A DNA stretch of 64,000 bases from Riptortus pedestris (Eukaryota > Arthropoda > Insecta > Hemiptera > Alydidae): positions 84,901,001 through 84,965,000 of the forward strand of contig CM032229.1 of assembly GCA_019009955.1 (NCBI GenBank), read 5' to 3'. The stretch's first letter is position 1; the number at the start of each line of letters is the position of its first letter. The translations under genes and the position numbers were made by a program. Positions 12,084 to 23,179 of the stretch are shown one piece after another. The notes under the pieces are model-generated. The model was not told the origin of the DNA and made no database searches. It saw nothing but the letters and a program-made list of their open reading frames with translations.

Positions 12084-12918
12084 ATGTCCTCAAACAGGGG
12101 CTGCGTAAACTAAGCAGACTTCCCACGTGAAGTTTTACAATAGATAAATCTACCTATTATTAACACAACATCACCGTGAATATTAAGTGAATAAATGCAT
12201 ACGGTAATGAGCCGTATCAGCCAATTTTAATAACCTACCAACGCAAAGCGTCTGAATTGTAAACATATAGGTTTGCCAACTGTTCAGAGCTGAACAGACA
12301 GATAGAAATATTCTTCAACGGAAAGAAAAACAATGACTGAAATATATCTGAATATAACATATTAATATTATTGAAAACTATTTACTATATGTAGTACAGT
12401 AATTAATAAGAACAATTTTTATCTCAATCATTCAAATTCTAGTTGTCCAAGAACTTCAGACGGTGAGGGGGGGGGATAATATAACATATTTGCATGTATC
12501 GCGTATAATAAAGGTATTTTTCAAAACAATATTTAGCATTTATGCTTCGAATAAAGTGGTTTATTGTATAACAGAGTACAATTTATGTGACATGAATAGA
12601 AGTGGGGGTTTGCTGAAGGCTGAAAACTGAAGAATGCAAATATCTCGGTTAATATTCAAGATAGAGAATAAATGTATGTTGTAATACTTATAAGACATTA
12701 AATTTGCAATAAGATTGGTTTTATACAGTTTTTCGATCCGAAGTATAGTAACAGAGATATTTCAAATTTTCGAAAATTCCCCCTCTAAAACCCCTCTCCC
12801 AATTGTTTGATTTCAGCCATTAACGATTTTGATATTTCTTTTTACATAAAACGATTAAATACCAAGTTTGGTAACGATCAAACAAAAACTGCGACCGCTA
12901 GAGCGTTAAAAGACTAAT
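12084..12918 (+). repeat. family A repeat, plus orientation, lacking its palindromic end
   Basis: Starts with AACAGGGGCTGCGTAAAC and AGCAGACTTCCCACGTG, then the longer left-end module also found at 39988 and 21840-21970. It continues through the TTTGCAATAAGATTGGTT block, the CCCCTCTAAAACCCC block and GCGACCGCTAGAGCGTTAA. After 12918 it degrades into a broken TA/CA-rich stretch (12920-12970), and the palindromic end is missing. Confidence 0.85.
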
Positions 12919-12970
12919 ACATATTATACTACACATATATACATACTACATTTATACATATATAATACAT

Positions 12971-13960
12971 ACTTCCCTTAATCAGTGCGTGAGTAAAATT
13001 CATGTTATGTATAAAAATTATATAAACGTCTCTTTACAAACAAATTTATTTTGTATAACGATTCAACACAATGTTCATATAGGTTATTTTATATGGATTT
13101 CACTTTTACTCTTTTTTACTTTTACATATCATTTTTGGCGATCGTTCCTCCTAAGTCTATAGCCATAACTGAATCCTAAAGAGATCATATACTTAACTAT
13201 AAATATATACTTATGTTATAGTTAATCCCCCCACCCCCCTGTTGTTTGCCACTAGTATGGACTGAACTTGTAGCTCAGTTAATAAGTTGAGAGTTTAGAA
13301 AGTGTACTTGGTCCCTACGTTGGTAATTATCCCCTGAGTGAGAAACATGTGTCCGGCACAGTTTTCCGATATGGAGTAGTGCTGCTGACCGCTAGGCATC
13401 ATTGTATTAGACGAACCACTTTCACGTGGAAAAGCGCTCTCTTTCTCTACATCGCCTATTAAGACTTCACCACACAGAGACAAGGTTTCTAAATAGAAAA
13501 TATCCTTCAAGAGATTATCCTAAAAGAAAATAAATTATTGAGACCGTTCGTATCAGAGAATGTATTATGACCTACTGTATTCACAGTAATGAGAGCTTAT
13601 TTATCAATAACATAAACTGTTGCCCCATAAGAGGCGCAAGGACATTAAACAGTAAGAGAAATAAGCATTTTTTGTAACTTGTTTACATTTTCTAACTGTC
13701 CTTCCGCGTATTTCAAACTAGTATGGAGGCGTTTGATTAAATTCCTGCAAGGTAACTTTTGGATAGTAACAAAGAATTGGACTGTACTTGGGCTTGGGCA
13801 GTGCCTGCTTACCCTGACCTCTATCGGCACCTTCACAATGTGGTTTTACAACAGTTTAACAAGTTAACCTATACCATTCTATGTAGAATATATTGAAATC
13901 ACTTGCTCATAAGTGACTTATGAAGTGAAAACCTATGAGCGGCTCGATTCCCACGTGGGT
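12971..13960. other. no gene recognised
   Basis: Reading frames of 62-71 codons at 13295-13510 (-), 13645-13836 (-) and 13679-13867 (+) overlap and show no family I know. The sequence at 13255-13400 has the mixed composition of an old interspersed repeat. Confidence 0.4.
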
Positions 13961-13964
13961 TAAA

Positions 13965-14177
13965 GGAATTCATTTATTTAATTATATTAACCTCCACTTT
14001 TCTGCAACTAAGACTAATTGGGACGAGTTATCTACAGGTTGGGACTAAGGATATTATTTAATGAATTCCGTCACTAAACAAATTCCTGTTTCCCAGGCGG
14101 GAATCGAACTCGCCACTCTAGGTTTACCATTTGAGATTAAGGCCAACGCTTTAGCTCACATGGCTAACCTGAGCCCC
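13965..14177 (-). mobile_element. tRNA-derived SINE, minus orientation
   Basis: On the minus strand it begins GGGGCTCAGGTTAGCCATG, then has a tRNA-like B box (GAGTTCGATTCCC, rc at about 14100-14113) and the family body TTTAGTGACGGAATTCATTAAAT ... ATAACTCGTCCC. The piece that in other copies reads CCCTGGCTAGAAAAGGGTGGTAA is deleted. The tRNA-like head marks it as an RNA polymerase III-driven SINE, mobilised by a partner LINE that is not visible here. Confidence 0.85.
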
Positions 14178-14310
14178 CAATTTATTTAGTGACGAACTGG
14201 CTAAATAAAATCCTAAGGCGCATACTGACCTAAAAATACCGTTAGTCTGTAGATAGGTATCCTATCACAATTACTCATAGTTCCAAAAAGATTACGTTAA
14301 TAACTAACAG
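14178..14310 (+). mobile_element. 3' half of a second SINE copy, head-to-head with the first
   Basis: Starts abruptly in the SINE body (AATTTATTTAGTGACGAA), runs through AAATAAAATCCTAAG, CTGTAGATAGG and ends near ACGTTAATAAC. It directly abuts the 5' end of the minus-strand copy, so the pair forms an inverted arrangement with no spacer. Confidence 0.75.
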
Positions 14311-14399
14311 GAGTAAGTGGTTATCTAACAGTACCGCTTATGCAAATGAAGATAATTGATACGGGTTATCGGCAGGTTACCATTATTTGTTTATACTTT

Positions 14400-14640
14400 C
14401 TATGTTGTATGTAAAAGACGGTTTAGTTTATTTCTGGCTAAAACCTCGCTATTCTTGGCGATTGTTTGGTCGTGGAATCTAGCGATTAACTGAGGCCCCT
14501 TCGGACTGGGGCGCATCAGAATATGCCAACCAACAAGCTGGCTACTGCCACCACTTCCTTGAATATGAGTTCGGTACTCACTGTCTGTTACGATAACAAT
14601 TGGATGTCTATGAAATCTCAAATTCCATCCAATGATTAGA
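14400..14640 (-). other. unrecognised 73-codon open frame
   Basis: An open frame of more balanced composition than its surroundings, with ATG at about 14619-14621 and TAG at 14400-14402. It contains the segments VIVTDSEYRTHIQ, SQLVGWHILMRP and ARFHDQTIAKNSEVL. I do not recognise a family. It lies 0.4 kb downstream (minus-strand sense) of the calpain exon but does not match the next calpain exon, so it is not assigned to that gene. Confidence 0.25.
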
Positions 14641-15033
14641 AAATTATTGTAGAGGACAACCTCAACAGCTGTATTTTCTAGTCCCAGTTGTCATAACCGG
14701 TCTCATTAACTGGGAACGGGGTCAGCAGTCACAACCTAGAGTGTAACACAATCTGAAGGGTCAATGTATTGTTCATTGCCAAACTGATAGAGATAATAGA
14801 CAAACTCGCTTATTAGAATTCTGCAACCGACTAACTACAGGTAGTAGTTAATAAAACACGCTCAGGTAGTGAACGATTATTCATCCATGGTAGGTCAAAC
14901 CTGTTCAGATTTCTACAAACACCAAGGAAGCAGTTTTGTGAGCCTGCACGTATGCGCGCGCGCACAAGCATAAATATATTTCTATCTATCTAATATATCT
15001 ATGTATTTTCTATATATCTAATAGGTGGCTTAC

Positions 15034-15175
15034 CTTTGGTCTCTTCCATTGGAAGGTGAATGGAGGTGTCTGGTGGTAGAAGACTGAGGATTGGACAGCT
15101 GGGAACTCAGGGTCCTCCCAGAGCTCCCCTCTCTTGGCGCACAGTCGCTTTATCCTCTCCAGCTCGGACATGCTC
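15034..15175 (-). CDS. calpain (cysteine protease), N-terminal coding exon
   Basis: Reading from the ATG at 15171, 46 codons run MSELERIKRLCAKRGELW, then EDPEFPAVQSSVFYHQ, then TPPFTFQWKRPK, ending exactly at a consensus donor (AAG|GTAAGC; 15032-15033 on the + strand). This is the entry to the calpain protease core: the (F/W)EDP-FPA block and the WKRP block just before the catalytic Cys domain. It most resembles calpain-5-like or invertebrate calpains with the SSxFYxxTPP insert. An acceptor (TTTATGTAG|GAGC) precedes the ATG by four bases, so a 5' UTR exon probably lies upstream, at higher coordinates. The next exon, with the GDCW-type catalytic motif, was not found at lower coordinates. Calpains are intracellular calcium-regulated proteases. 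Confidence 0.87.
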
Positions 15176-15837
15176 CTACATAAACAACAGATGCAATCAA
15201 TTCTGACATACTTGTGATATTGTATAATTATTTTTTTTACATAAAAGTATTTAATTATTTCATAAAAAGTATTTATATTACACCCGTATTACATTGAATT
15301 TCTTTCCCAACTTCGTCCATCAGTAAATACCCAGAATGCGACCAAATGAAAGTTAATTTCAAGAAAATAAGAAATGTTTAGTAATGAGTGTTTTTTTTTG
15401 TTTTTTTGAGGCTTAGTCACTGATATAAGTTTAATGTTTATTGTAATAGTGTCAACTCTCGTCTTCGAGATGATCTAAGTAGTGGATCCTCCTTAAGACA
15501 ATTCACTGTTATAAGTTTAATACTTGTAGTACTGGTGTATTTATTAAAGAAAAGCGAATTTTAATCCCTTTAAAGGAGCAGTAAGTTTATAAAAGTAAAG
15601 CAGAAGATGGCCTACCCTTTAAAATTTACTATTTGAAACAAATATGATCAAAAGAAAATAATATAAAAAAAAATTATATTATAATATTGAGATAGTATTT
15701 ATATAATAATATTGAAATATTGTTTATATTATAATCTTAGCTTATTTTTTGTAATGAAATATTATTTATAATATGATAATAAAGTATTATTTACAAAAAA
15801 AAAAAAATATGAATATTATATCATTTATCCTCTTACA

Positions 15838-15982
15838 TTTACTACTAAGGGTAATCAATTCATTAAATGTTACCACCCTTTTCTAGCCAGGGGTGACTAA
15901 GGATTATATTTAGCGATTTTCCTTGTGAAAATAGAACCCACCCCTTTGGATTTACTTAGTGTTTTACGATCTGAGCCCCCCT
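15838..15982 (-). mobile_element. degenerate tRNA-derived SINE, minus orientation
   Basis: The reverse complement starts GGGGGCTCAGATCG and contains AATCCTTAGTC and CTGGCTAGAAAAGGGTGGTAAC, the SINE body seen at 25109 and 59307. The tRNA-like head is strongly decayed and the B box is not readable. Confidence 0.6.
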
Positions 15983-16298
15983 GCCATATCTATCTGATTC
16001 CTATGATAATAATAACGAAAGTAATACCTAAAAGCTACGTAATAATGACCCCACTGAAAAACTAAAATAAAAGTTTAGGATCGCGTAAGGAAATTTACAC
16101 TCGAAACTAACTTTTCGAATCCCTCAAAAAAAAAAAGCATGAAATAGATTTATAATGTAGTCATGTACACCATAAATGGAGAACATAAGATGGTATTGTC
16201 ATTGCGGTTTCTGGGGAAACCCATGAAGGAAAATAACTCCTGTTGCATCTTACGTGCTGCATTGTGTTTTTATAGTTTTGTATCTTTTAACTATCAGT

Positions 16299-16527
16299 TC
16301 AAGGATGATATCTGTCATCTAAGGAACTAGTTACTTTTGATTCAGCTCCAACCAACTTGAATCCAATTGTCCTTTTTACCCAGATGGTGACTGATCCTGG
16401 AGTATACGTGTCAAGCGCTTTCGATGCGAGGGCAACATTTTTAAGTCTGTCAAAAGTTGTACTGGGGAGCTTCTTGAAAGCTCCTGTTTTTATGTATACT
16501 AGACGATCTGTACTGAATATATATGTA
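16299..16527 (-). other. orphan coding-like open frame without ATG; possible exon
   Basis: After a TAA near 16530, the minus strand stays open for about 75 codons to TGA at 16299-16301. It contains DRLVYIKTGAFKKLPSTTF, DRLKNVALASKALDTYTPGS and VTIWVKRTIGFKLVGAESK. Residue use looks like genuine protein, not translated AT-rich spacer. A plausible acceptor (TATATTCAG|TACAGATC) precedes it and a weak donor (TCAAAA|GTAACT) lies inside, so it could be an internal or terminal exon. It is on the calpain strand, 1.1 kb upstream of that exon, but does not look like calpain. I do not recognise the family; a transposon fragment is possible. Confidence 0.4.
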
Positions 16528-16534
16528 TATTAGA

Positions 16535-18335
16535 CGATCAGCCAGTAATGATCCCATCTATCGACAGATTTGACAATAGCATTATATATACTAGGGGAAC
16601 CAAGCCACTATTGATACGTCAACTACAATAAATTTCTATTTTTCCCATTTGTTTGAAATCTTGCATTTTCAGCTTAAAAGTCTTAGGTTTTCTCGGGAAA
16701 TGCTCCTTGTATTTCTTCATTTTTTAATGTCTTTGGCTCTCATTGTTTAGGGCAGAATCTGTTTTATTATTTGACCTGAATCGTCATTCAACCGTCAATG
16801 TATATTTGTTTAAGTACAGCTGATATATTTGTCTAAGTAGTTGCAATCAATAAATAGTAGCATTTACAAAGTAATTTGGGTCCGTGTGCGTCTTCTTCTT
16901 TTGGAGCTTCATAAAAGATATTTTTATTACAAAATCATGCTCTTTTCTGAATGGCACAGTGTCAAACAAGTCCGATGAAGGGGAAAAAAAATAGAACGTA
17001 ACACGAAGATATGAGCAGTTTCGCCGGTGACCACAGGTTATCCTATACCGAAGCAAAGAAACCGCTTGATGTTGCCTCCTGGGAAGCCTTACAAGACAGC
17101 TAGGTGTCTGGTCGCTTTATTGTTATACAGAGATACTGCTTTGAATGGTATTTACCATATCCTTATTTCGTGGAGCAAATTCTGGTCAAAGAAACAAAGC
17201 TGTCACTGTTTGAGAATATCTCCAATAATTTAATGCTCGAATGAAAGTAGATACACACATGGACAAAGATACACATTCCTTGTTGTATATATTTAATATT
17301 TAAATGAGTCATCATCATAAAAATAATCACCAATCCTTTTTCTTTTGTCTCCATAGTTAAAGTTATCTTAAAATATCGCCAGGAATAAAATTGTAGATTT
17401 AATTATAATCCAACAATAGTAGGAAAATTCATTTCAGTATGCCAAAATATCGGACAAAAATCACGAAGATATAACAGAGTTAAGATCAGTTTAAATCATC
17501 GATTGAATTTAACCGAAATACAAAATTGATTGTATGGTTCTTAGTAAAATTTATGTAGGAGAATAATCTCAATTACTACAAAAAAGGAACAAGCAACATC
17601 TTATGGATGTAAATAATTAGGAAAATAAAATTTCTCTAGTAGACCGTGCTTTCAATCATAAATTTGAGTTCAATATTGTATGAATATTAGATGGGGAAAA
17701 GAACACCATCAAGGGGAATGTAAAGGAGAATATCACGTTATAACGAATAGGAAAAAAAGATCAACAAAAAAAACTGAACAATGTATTTTTCCAGAATCAA
17801 TAAAAAGGCCTTGTCCTCTCAGAACAATGATTGTAGGACATTACATCATCAACAAGATTAATTAATTAAAATTGTTGACTCTGACATGTAATAAAAGATA
17901 TTTAGAATTTAACATTTCTACCCATCTTTGAAACCTGAATATATACATATATATATGTGTGTGTGTCTGTGTACGGCGGGGCAGCGGAACCCTTATGGTG
18001 TGAATACAACTACTACCAGTATGCTGAAGGCAAATAGGTGCAGCTTCGATCCCAGCCAAGACAGACAATACCTTCACGAGTTCGCTACCAGACAGCGCTA
18101 GTGTCACTACGCTTGTGGATTAGCGAGAGCCTACTAAAACGTAAGATCGCTAATGACGTTGGCTCTCTTAGATCTCGTCCTCAGGCAAGCTGACAGCACG
18201 TGAAATGGTTTTTGGGCCACGGTTGGTAGATCGAGTTGATCACTCTACATAAAACACTGATCGCAAATTCCTCTTGGGAGGGGAGGGGCTAAAGATTTCT
18301 ATCAATGACCACCAAAAAAACTGTTATGTATGTAT
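16535..18335. other. no gene recognised; possible second SINE-like segment
   Basis: Mostly AT-rich. The segment at about 17970-18245 is less AT-rich and has a B-box-like GCTTCGATCCCAGCC near 18046-18060 with a polymerase III flavour, so it could be another tRNA-related repeat, but no second copy was seen. The open frame at 17027-17233 (+) is not recognised. Confidence 0.35.
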
Positions 18336-18340
18336 ATGTA

Positions 18341-18400
<60 letters not shown>
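18341..18400. repeat. (TA)n microsatellite
   Basis: Uninterrupted TA dinucleotides over about 58 bases. Not within a family A copy. Confidence 0.95.
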
Positions 18401-18404
<4 letters not shown>

Positions 18405-18419
18405 GCACATACATACAAC

Positions 18420-20335
18420 AGCACAGGTTACGGTAATGGAAACGACCTCTATTCTATTCTATTAATTAGTAGATAGTTTCTATGTACACTTGAAAACATT
18501 TTTTAATGTTAAAAAAATAATTGATGAGTGTACAGGTTCAATAGCTGATTTCCAGTAGGGGAATCTGTTAGCACTATATGTAACTTTGACTTGTGCTTTA
18601 AACAAAATGGTTATCTTAACACTTTATGTTTCATATAAATTTTGTACCCTTGAAGGAGAGTGTATAAGGGTATTATGTATAAGAATACATGTTCATATCC
18701 CTCCCTCCCCCAACCCAACTCCAATGATACATGAAACATTCGATAGTGTGGAGACTATCGGTAGTCTGTTCAATCAGTGCACTTAACAAGCTCAATCAAC
18801 TTGCACTACTCCTAACTAATTGTTCACTTGCCCGGAGTAGTGCACTACATTTTCTTTAAAGGTTATTTCAATAGAAGAATACTGCACGGTGATTTCACAT
18901 AACACAACATCACAGCGGTGATTTGATACAGATTCTTCCCAAAACTGTATATGTCAGGCCTTGGCTTCAGGCTTGGGTTGTTAGATCAAAATATTGTAAT
19001 CATGTTATTTCTCAAAGATTGACTTAAGAGGTCATATACAGCCTGTACAGTACTACTGAAACGGTCAGAAGTAGTGCTTTATTAGTCCTTTAACTGAGAA
19101 GACGGTTGATATTGAGAGAATTCGAAAACGTATAATTCTACAGTGCTCCTTCCCTAAATTCCTTGTATAAATATAAATTACGTTCATTATGGTTCATCAA
19201 TACTATTGACTGGTTAAAGACTCGTGAATAATATAGTCATTGTCAAGAAGATTGAAGGAGAAAGGGAGTCTATCTCCTACCCTAATGATATTTTCTTTAG
19301 TTGGTCCTACAACCAATAACGTTTTTGTAAACTTCATTTATTTATGGGTATCACATCAAAGATAATTTGCCCTTTAAAAAGTCAAATAACAGAAGTAAAA
19401 TAAATAAGAAATAGTGACAAGTAACAATAAAAAAATAAAATAAAATAAAAAAAAAAAGTTCATGAGCATAATTGGTGAAAGATTAATAGGAAATGGATGG
19501 CTGCAAATGTTACGTTTGCTAATAATTGTAATTTCCTCCTTCAGGTATCTGATGTATATTCATATATAATACAATTAATGCATGTAATTTGAAATCTTGT
19601 TGTACACCACTTGCTTAACAGGGTATGTCAAATGATGTAAGTATATTTGAATTTTGTGCATGTATGATAATATGTTGCTAATGAATGGGCTGCCTTCCTT
19701 CAAGGGCAAACAAGAACTGAATATGCTTGACTATGATTACAGCTCTAATCATTCACACTGTCAGACAATCCATGAGAGTGTGTTGAAAAATAAAAGTCAT
19801 TAGACCGAAATATTTTTTCAGATAAAATATTGAGAATAAAAGAACGAAACAAAACGATTTGTTCTAATAAAGTGACCATAAAAACTGAAAGTATGGAGAG
19901 GCATGCTTAGTGAAACGTGACCGTCGAAGGACATTCTCTTGGCAGAGCAGAGGGAGAGTAATCACCCTATTACGTCAGAGTAGGCTAGTAGGTCCATAAT
20001 CTACCCTGATGAGCTGTGCCAGCACCTACCTCGTTGCACTAGATATCTAATTCACTAGGACGATAGTAAAATAATTACTTTCGCAACTAGCTTCCTAGAA
20101 CAATGACGCATGACTAAATTTAAAACACCAGAGCTATACGAGTTAATATTGGGATTGATTAAAGTCTTGAAGGTACAAAAAAGCCTCTACTACCAATTTA
20201 AAACACTTTAACGAAAATATATCAACTATTTTCAATAAATAACTCCTTCGAAAATGCCCAATATCCACTAATTTAACTAGTTAACACAGATAATCGAGTT
20301 TCATAATTTTAGTTTAAATTTATAAATTTACCTTA
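18420..20335. other. no gene seen
   Basis: AT-rich sequence without long frames, splice-flanked coding segments or recognisable repeats, apart from an A-rich run at 19426-19458. Confidence 0.55.
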
Positions 20336-20553
20336 GGCTCAGTTTTCCATGTGAGTAAGGCGTTGGCCTTTATCTCACATGGCAAACCTAGAGTGGCGAG
20401 TTCGATTCCCGCCTGGGTAATAATAATGTATTTAGTGACGAACTTATTAAATGAAATTCTCCCACCCTGGCTAGAAACGGCCTGTAAATAACCCGACCCA
20501 ATTAGCCATAGTAGTTTAAAGTGGACGCTAATAAATAATAATAATAATAATAA
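20336..20553 (+). mobile_element. tRNA-derived SINE, plus orientation
   Basis: Head GGCTCAG, CCATGTGAG paired with CTCACATGG about 20 bases later, then the B box GAGTTCGATTCCCGCC (20397-20412). The body carries TTTAGTGACGAA and CCACCCTGGCTAGAAA and CCGACCCAATTAGCC, and the 3' tail is (ATA)n, AATAATAATAATAATAATAA. The simple trinucleotide tail is typical of SINE 3' ends. Confidence 0.88.
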
Positions 20554-21135
20554 TTCACCTTAATATGGGTAATTTTATGTGTTATTGGAAAGTTTGTATT
20601 GGCTAATGATATAAAATTTCTTCAGCTCGTCATAATAAATAAGTTACTTAACGTTGGACTGATAGAACAGCTCGATGCCTTGTTGGAACAAGGTTCTCGA
20701 GGGACCAAACGCAGAGGGAAAGTAACAGGATACTGGTATCCAGATATATACAAACAATAGTTAGTTATAGATGACAAATAGCCTACAGACTTATGTTATA
20801 TCTATATATACTAACTTCTCATTAGGATTAACTGCATATATTGTTATTGAAAAATTGCCAGTTGAGATATAGTAATCGAGCCGTTTACGGAATCGATTCT
20901 GTGTGTATTCTCACACACTTTTTATTTATAAGGATTTGAATATACTTATAATATATTTTCAGCATTAAGTTTGTGTTCTGCTGGAAATTCTCTCATTTTG
21001 GCATATAGAGTGGTACTTTCGTAGTTGCATTCCAAATTATAAAAATAACTAGATAAGGTTAGTCTAATAGAGATTGTGAGTTTAGCGATGCTTCGATCGA
21101 TTCTGGAAATTTTAAAAATACAATCATAAGTATTG

Positions 21136-21260
21136 ATTTTAGCTGATTTTCCTAAAGGGAAATCAGCTATTGAGGTCGTACTCATGACGCGATTTTCGAA
21201 AAATTTCTTCAAATGTCCATCGATCCTACCCAGGAGATGACGAAAATGAGGTCCGTTCAA

Positions 21261-21308
<48 letters not shown>

Positions 21309-21970
21309 CTGTTAACACTCTAGCGGTCGCAATTTTTGTTTAATCATCACCAAACTCGGTATTTAATCGTTTTATGTAAAAAGGAAGATCAAGTTCGTTA
21401 ACGGCTGAAATCGGACTAGTGAGAGGGGGGTTTAGAGGGGGGATTTTCGAAAATTCAAAATATCTTTGTTATTATGCATCGGATCGAAAAATTGTATAGA
21501 ACCAATCTTATTGCAAATTAAATTTACTATAAATATTGTTATATACATTAATTCTCTTTCTTGAATATTAACCGAGATATTTGCATTTTTATGAAGGCTG
21601 TGGTCGGGTATTGTTCGGATTAGTTCGACCGTTTTCGTAACTTCTCGGCTCAGATGGAAGCTTCTTCTAACCTTACCTTACCTTCGTTACTTTGTGTGAT
21701 TTATGCAAATACTGTCTGTTCATCCGCCGCCCCCCCCTCTTCTTTAGTTCTTGTACTACTAAAATTTGAGTTATTAAAATATAAATTATTTTTACAATTC
21801 AGAAGCCGTTTCAGTTGAGAATTTATTAAAATTAACTAAAAGATTTCTTATTACCGTTTGTATTTACTCATGGTGGGCTTGTATTACCAGTATGCAGATT
21901 TCTCTATTGTAAAACTTCACATGGGAAATCTGCTTAGTTTACGCAACCCCTGCGTGACGGACTTTTTATT
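21136..21970 (-). repeat. family A repeat, full length, minus orientation
   Basis: Both ends are present. The palindromic end is AGCTGATTTTCCTAAAGGGAAATCAGCTATTG (21141-21172); the other end is ATGGGAAATCTGCTTAGTTTACGC and CCCCTGCGTGACGGAC (to 21962). A pure TA array sits between TTCAAAACT and TTTGTCTGTTAACACTC (21265-21304). It uses the long left-end module shared with the copies at 12084 and 39988, and holds extra sequence of unknown origin at about 21590-21840. Confidence 0.9.
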
Positions 21971-22039
21971 TTTGGAACCTTAATTAGTGTTTAATACTTC
22001 TTTCAATAATATTTTTTTTTTAGTTGGATCAGATTAAGA

Positions 22040-22140
22040 GTTTTCGGTTAAACTCAGTTTAACTTCAGCCGTGACATCTGATTACTGACAATATTTTGGT
22101 TCTGTTTTCCAACCGGCTTCATCATCAGGTGTTGGTTTTG
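22040..22140 (-). mobile_element. possible Penelope-like 3' end with intact CUGAUGA hammerhead box
   Basis: On the minus strand CTGATGA (22122-22128) is followed by TGAAGCC, GGTT (22111-22114), a nine-base loop, AACC (22098-22101) and AAAA where GAAA is expected. The order of the hammerhead core is kept with one substitution in the second box. It may be a remnant of a Penelope-like or related retroelement tail. No protein remnant is adjacent. Confidence 0.35.
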
Positions 22141-22149
22141 ACCACATAT

Positions 22150-23122
22150 GTGCTCCTCATCAATGAACATCCCACGTAATAATTAAATGCTTCTTTACAT
22201 AGGCCTCTTATTCCGGAAGAAATAGAGTATATAACGTGAGGTTGTCAGCAGCATAGCAGTGCTGGGATCTCTGCGTGGCATGACCGTAGAATATTTTATA
22301 ATCAATGGGATTTATTGATATTTAATTTAAGTAAAGGAACAATCTGGAAGAGACTAAGTGCTATTATAATTATTATATTCTTTTAATATGAATGAAACGT
22401 TTTAACTCATTTTTATAGATTTATTTTCACAACTTACAATATCCTAGATTCTTGTTTCGTACATATCGGTTGACCCACATATACCAGATCCAAAAACGAC
22501 ATCAACGGACAATACAATACAAACGGAGGAGAGGGAATGCAGTCACAAACATTGTCAATTCCTGTATTAAAAATGGTCATGCTTAGGACATTACTTTGTG
22601 AAACAGTTTTCTTGTACAATAGTGATGCATTAGGTTGTCCGTTTATCTTAAAATATTTTCTTATCCGGAATTAGGAAATCGTTGATTATAAAATGACAAA
22701 ACCGAAACCATACCTTTTTAAAAAGAAAATTTAAAAAATAAAAAAAAAACGAAGAAAAAGAGGAAACGTGCCGAAAAATATCCTTCGATTCAGATGTTAG
22801 ATAATTCTTATTATCCCATATTGAGAAGAACTATTTATAACTTTTTATATAACATTAGGTCATCAGCAGTGATCCAACCTGGTCTATCTATAGAGAATTC
22901 GTTCCATAAAAATCATGAATATTTAGTTTTAAAAAAATGATAGGCTCTTCTTATTCATCTGTCTGTGCCTTGAAGAGTTTTAAATAATACAGCCAATTTT
23001 ACTGTCGTGTACTTTTATAGATAGAAACATTGCTTCATAGGATTTTCCCTTTATAAAGAAGTTCAGGTTAAATAATATTTGTTAGTTTTATATTAATTTA
23101 AACGTATGTATGTATGCATCTA

Positions 23123-23179
<57 letters not shown>

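Noticed and set aside
20946..21260. 104-codon minus frame
   Set aside because: Its start is family A right-end sequence (MNGPHFRHLLGRIDGHL also occurs in the copy at 40859); it is a repeat translation, not a gene.
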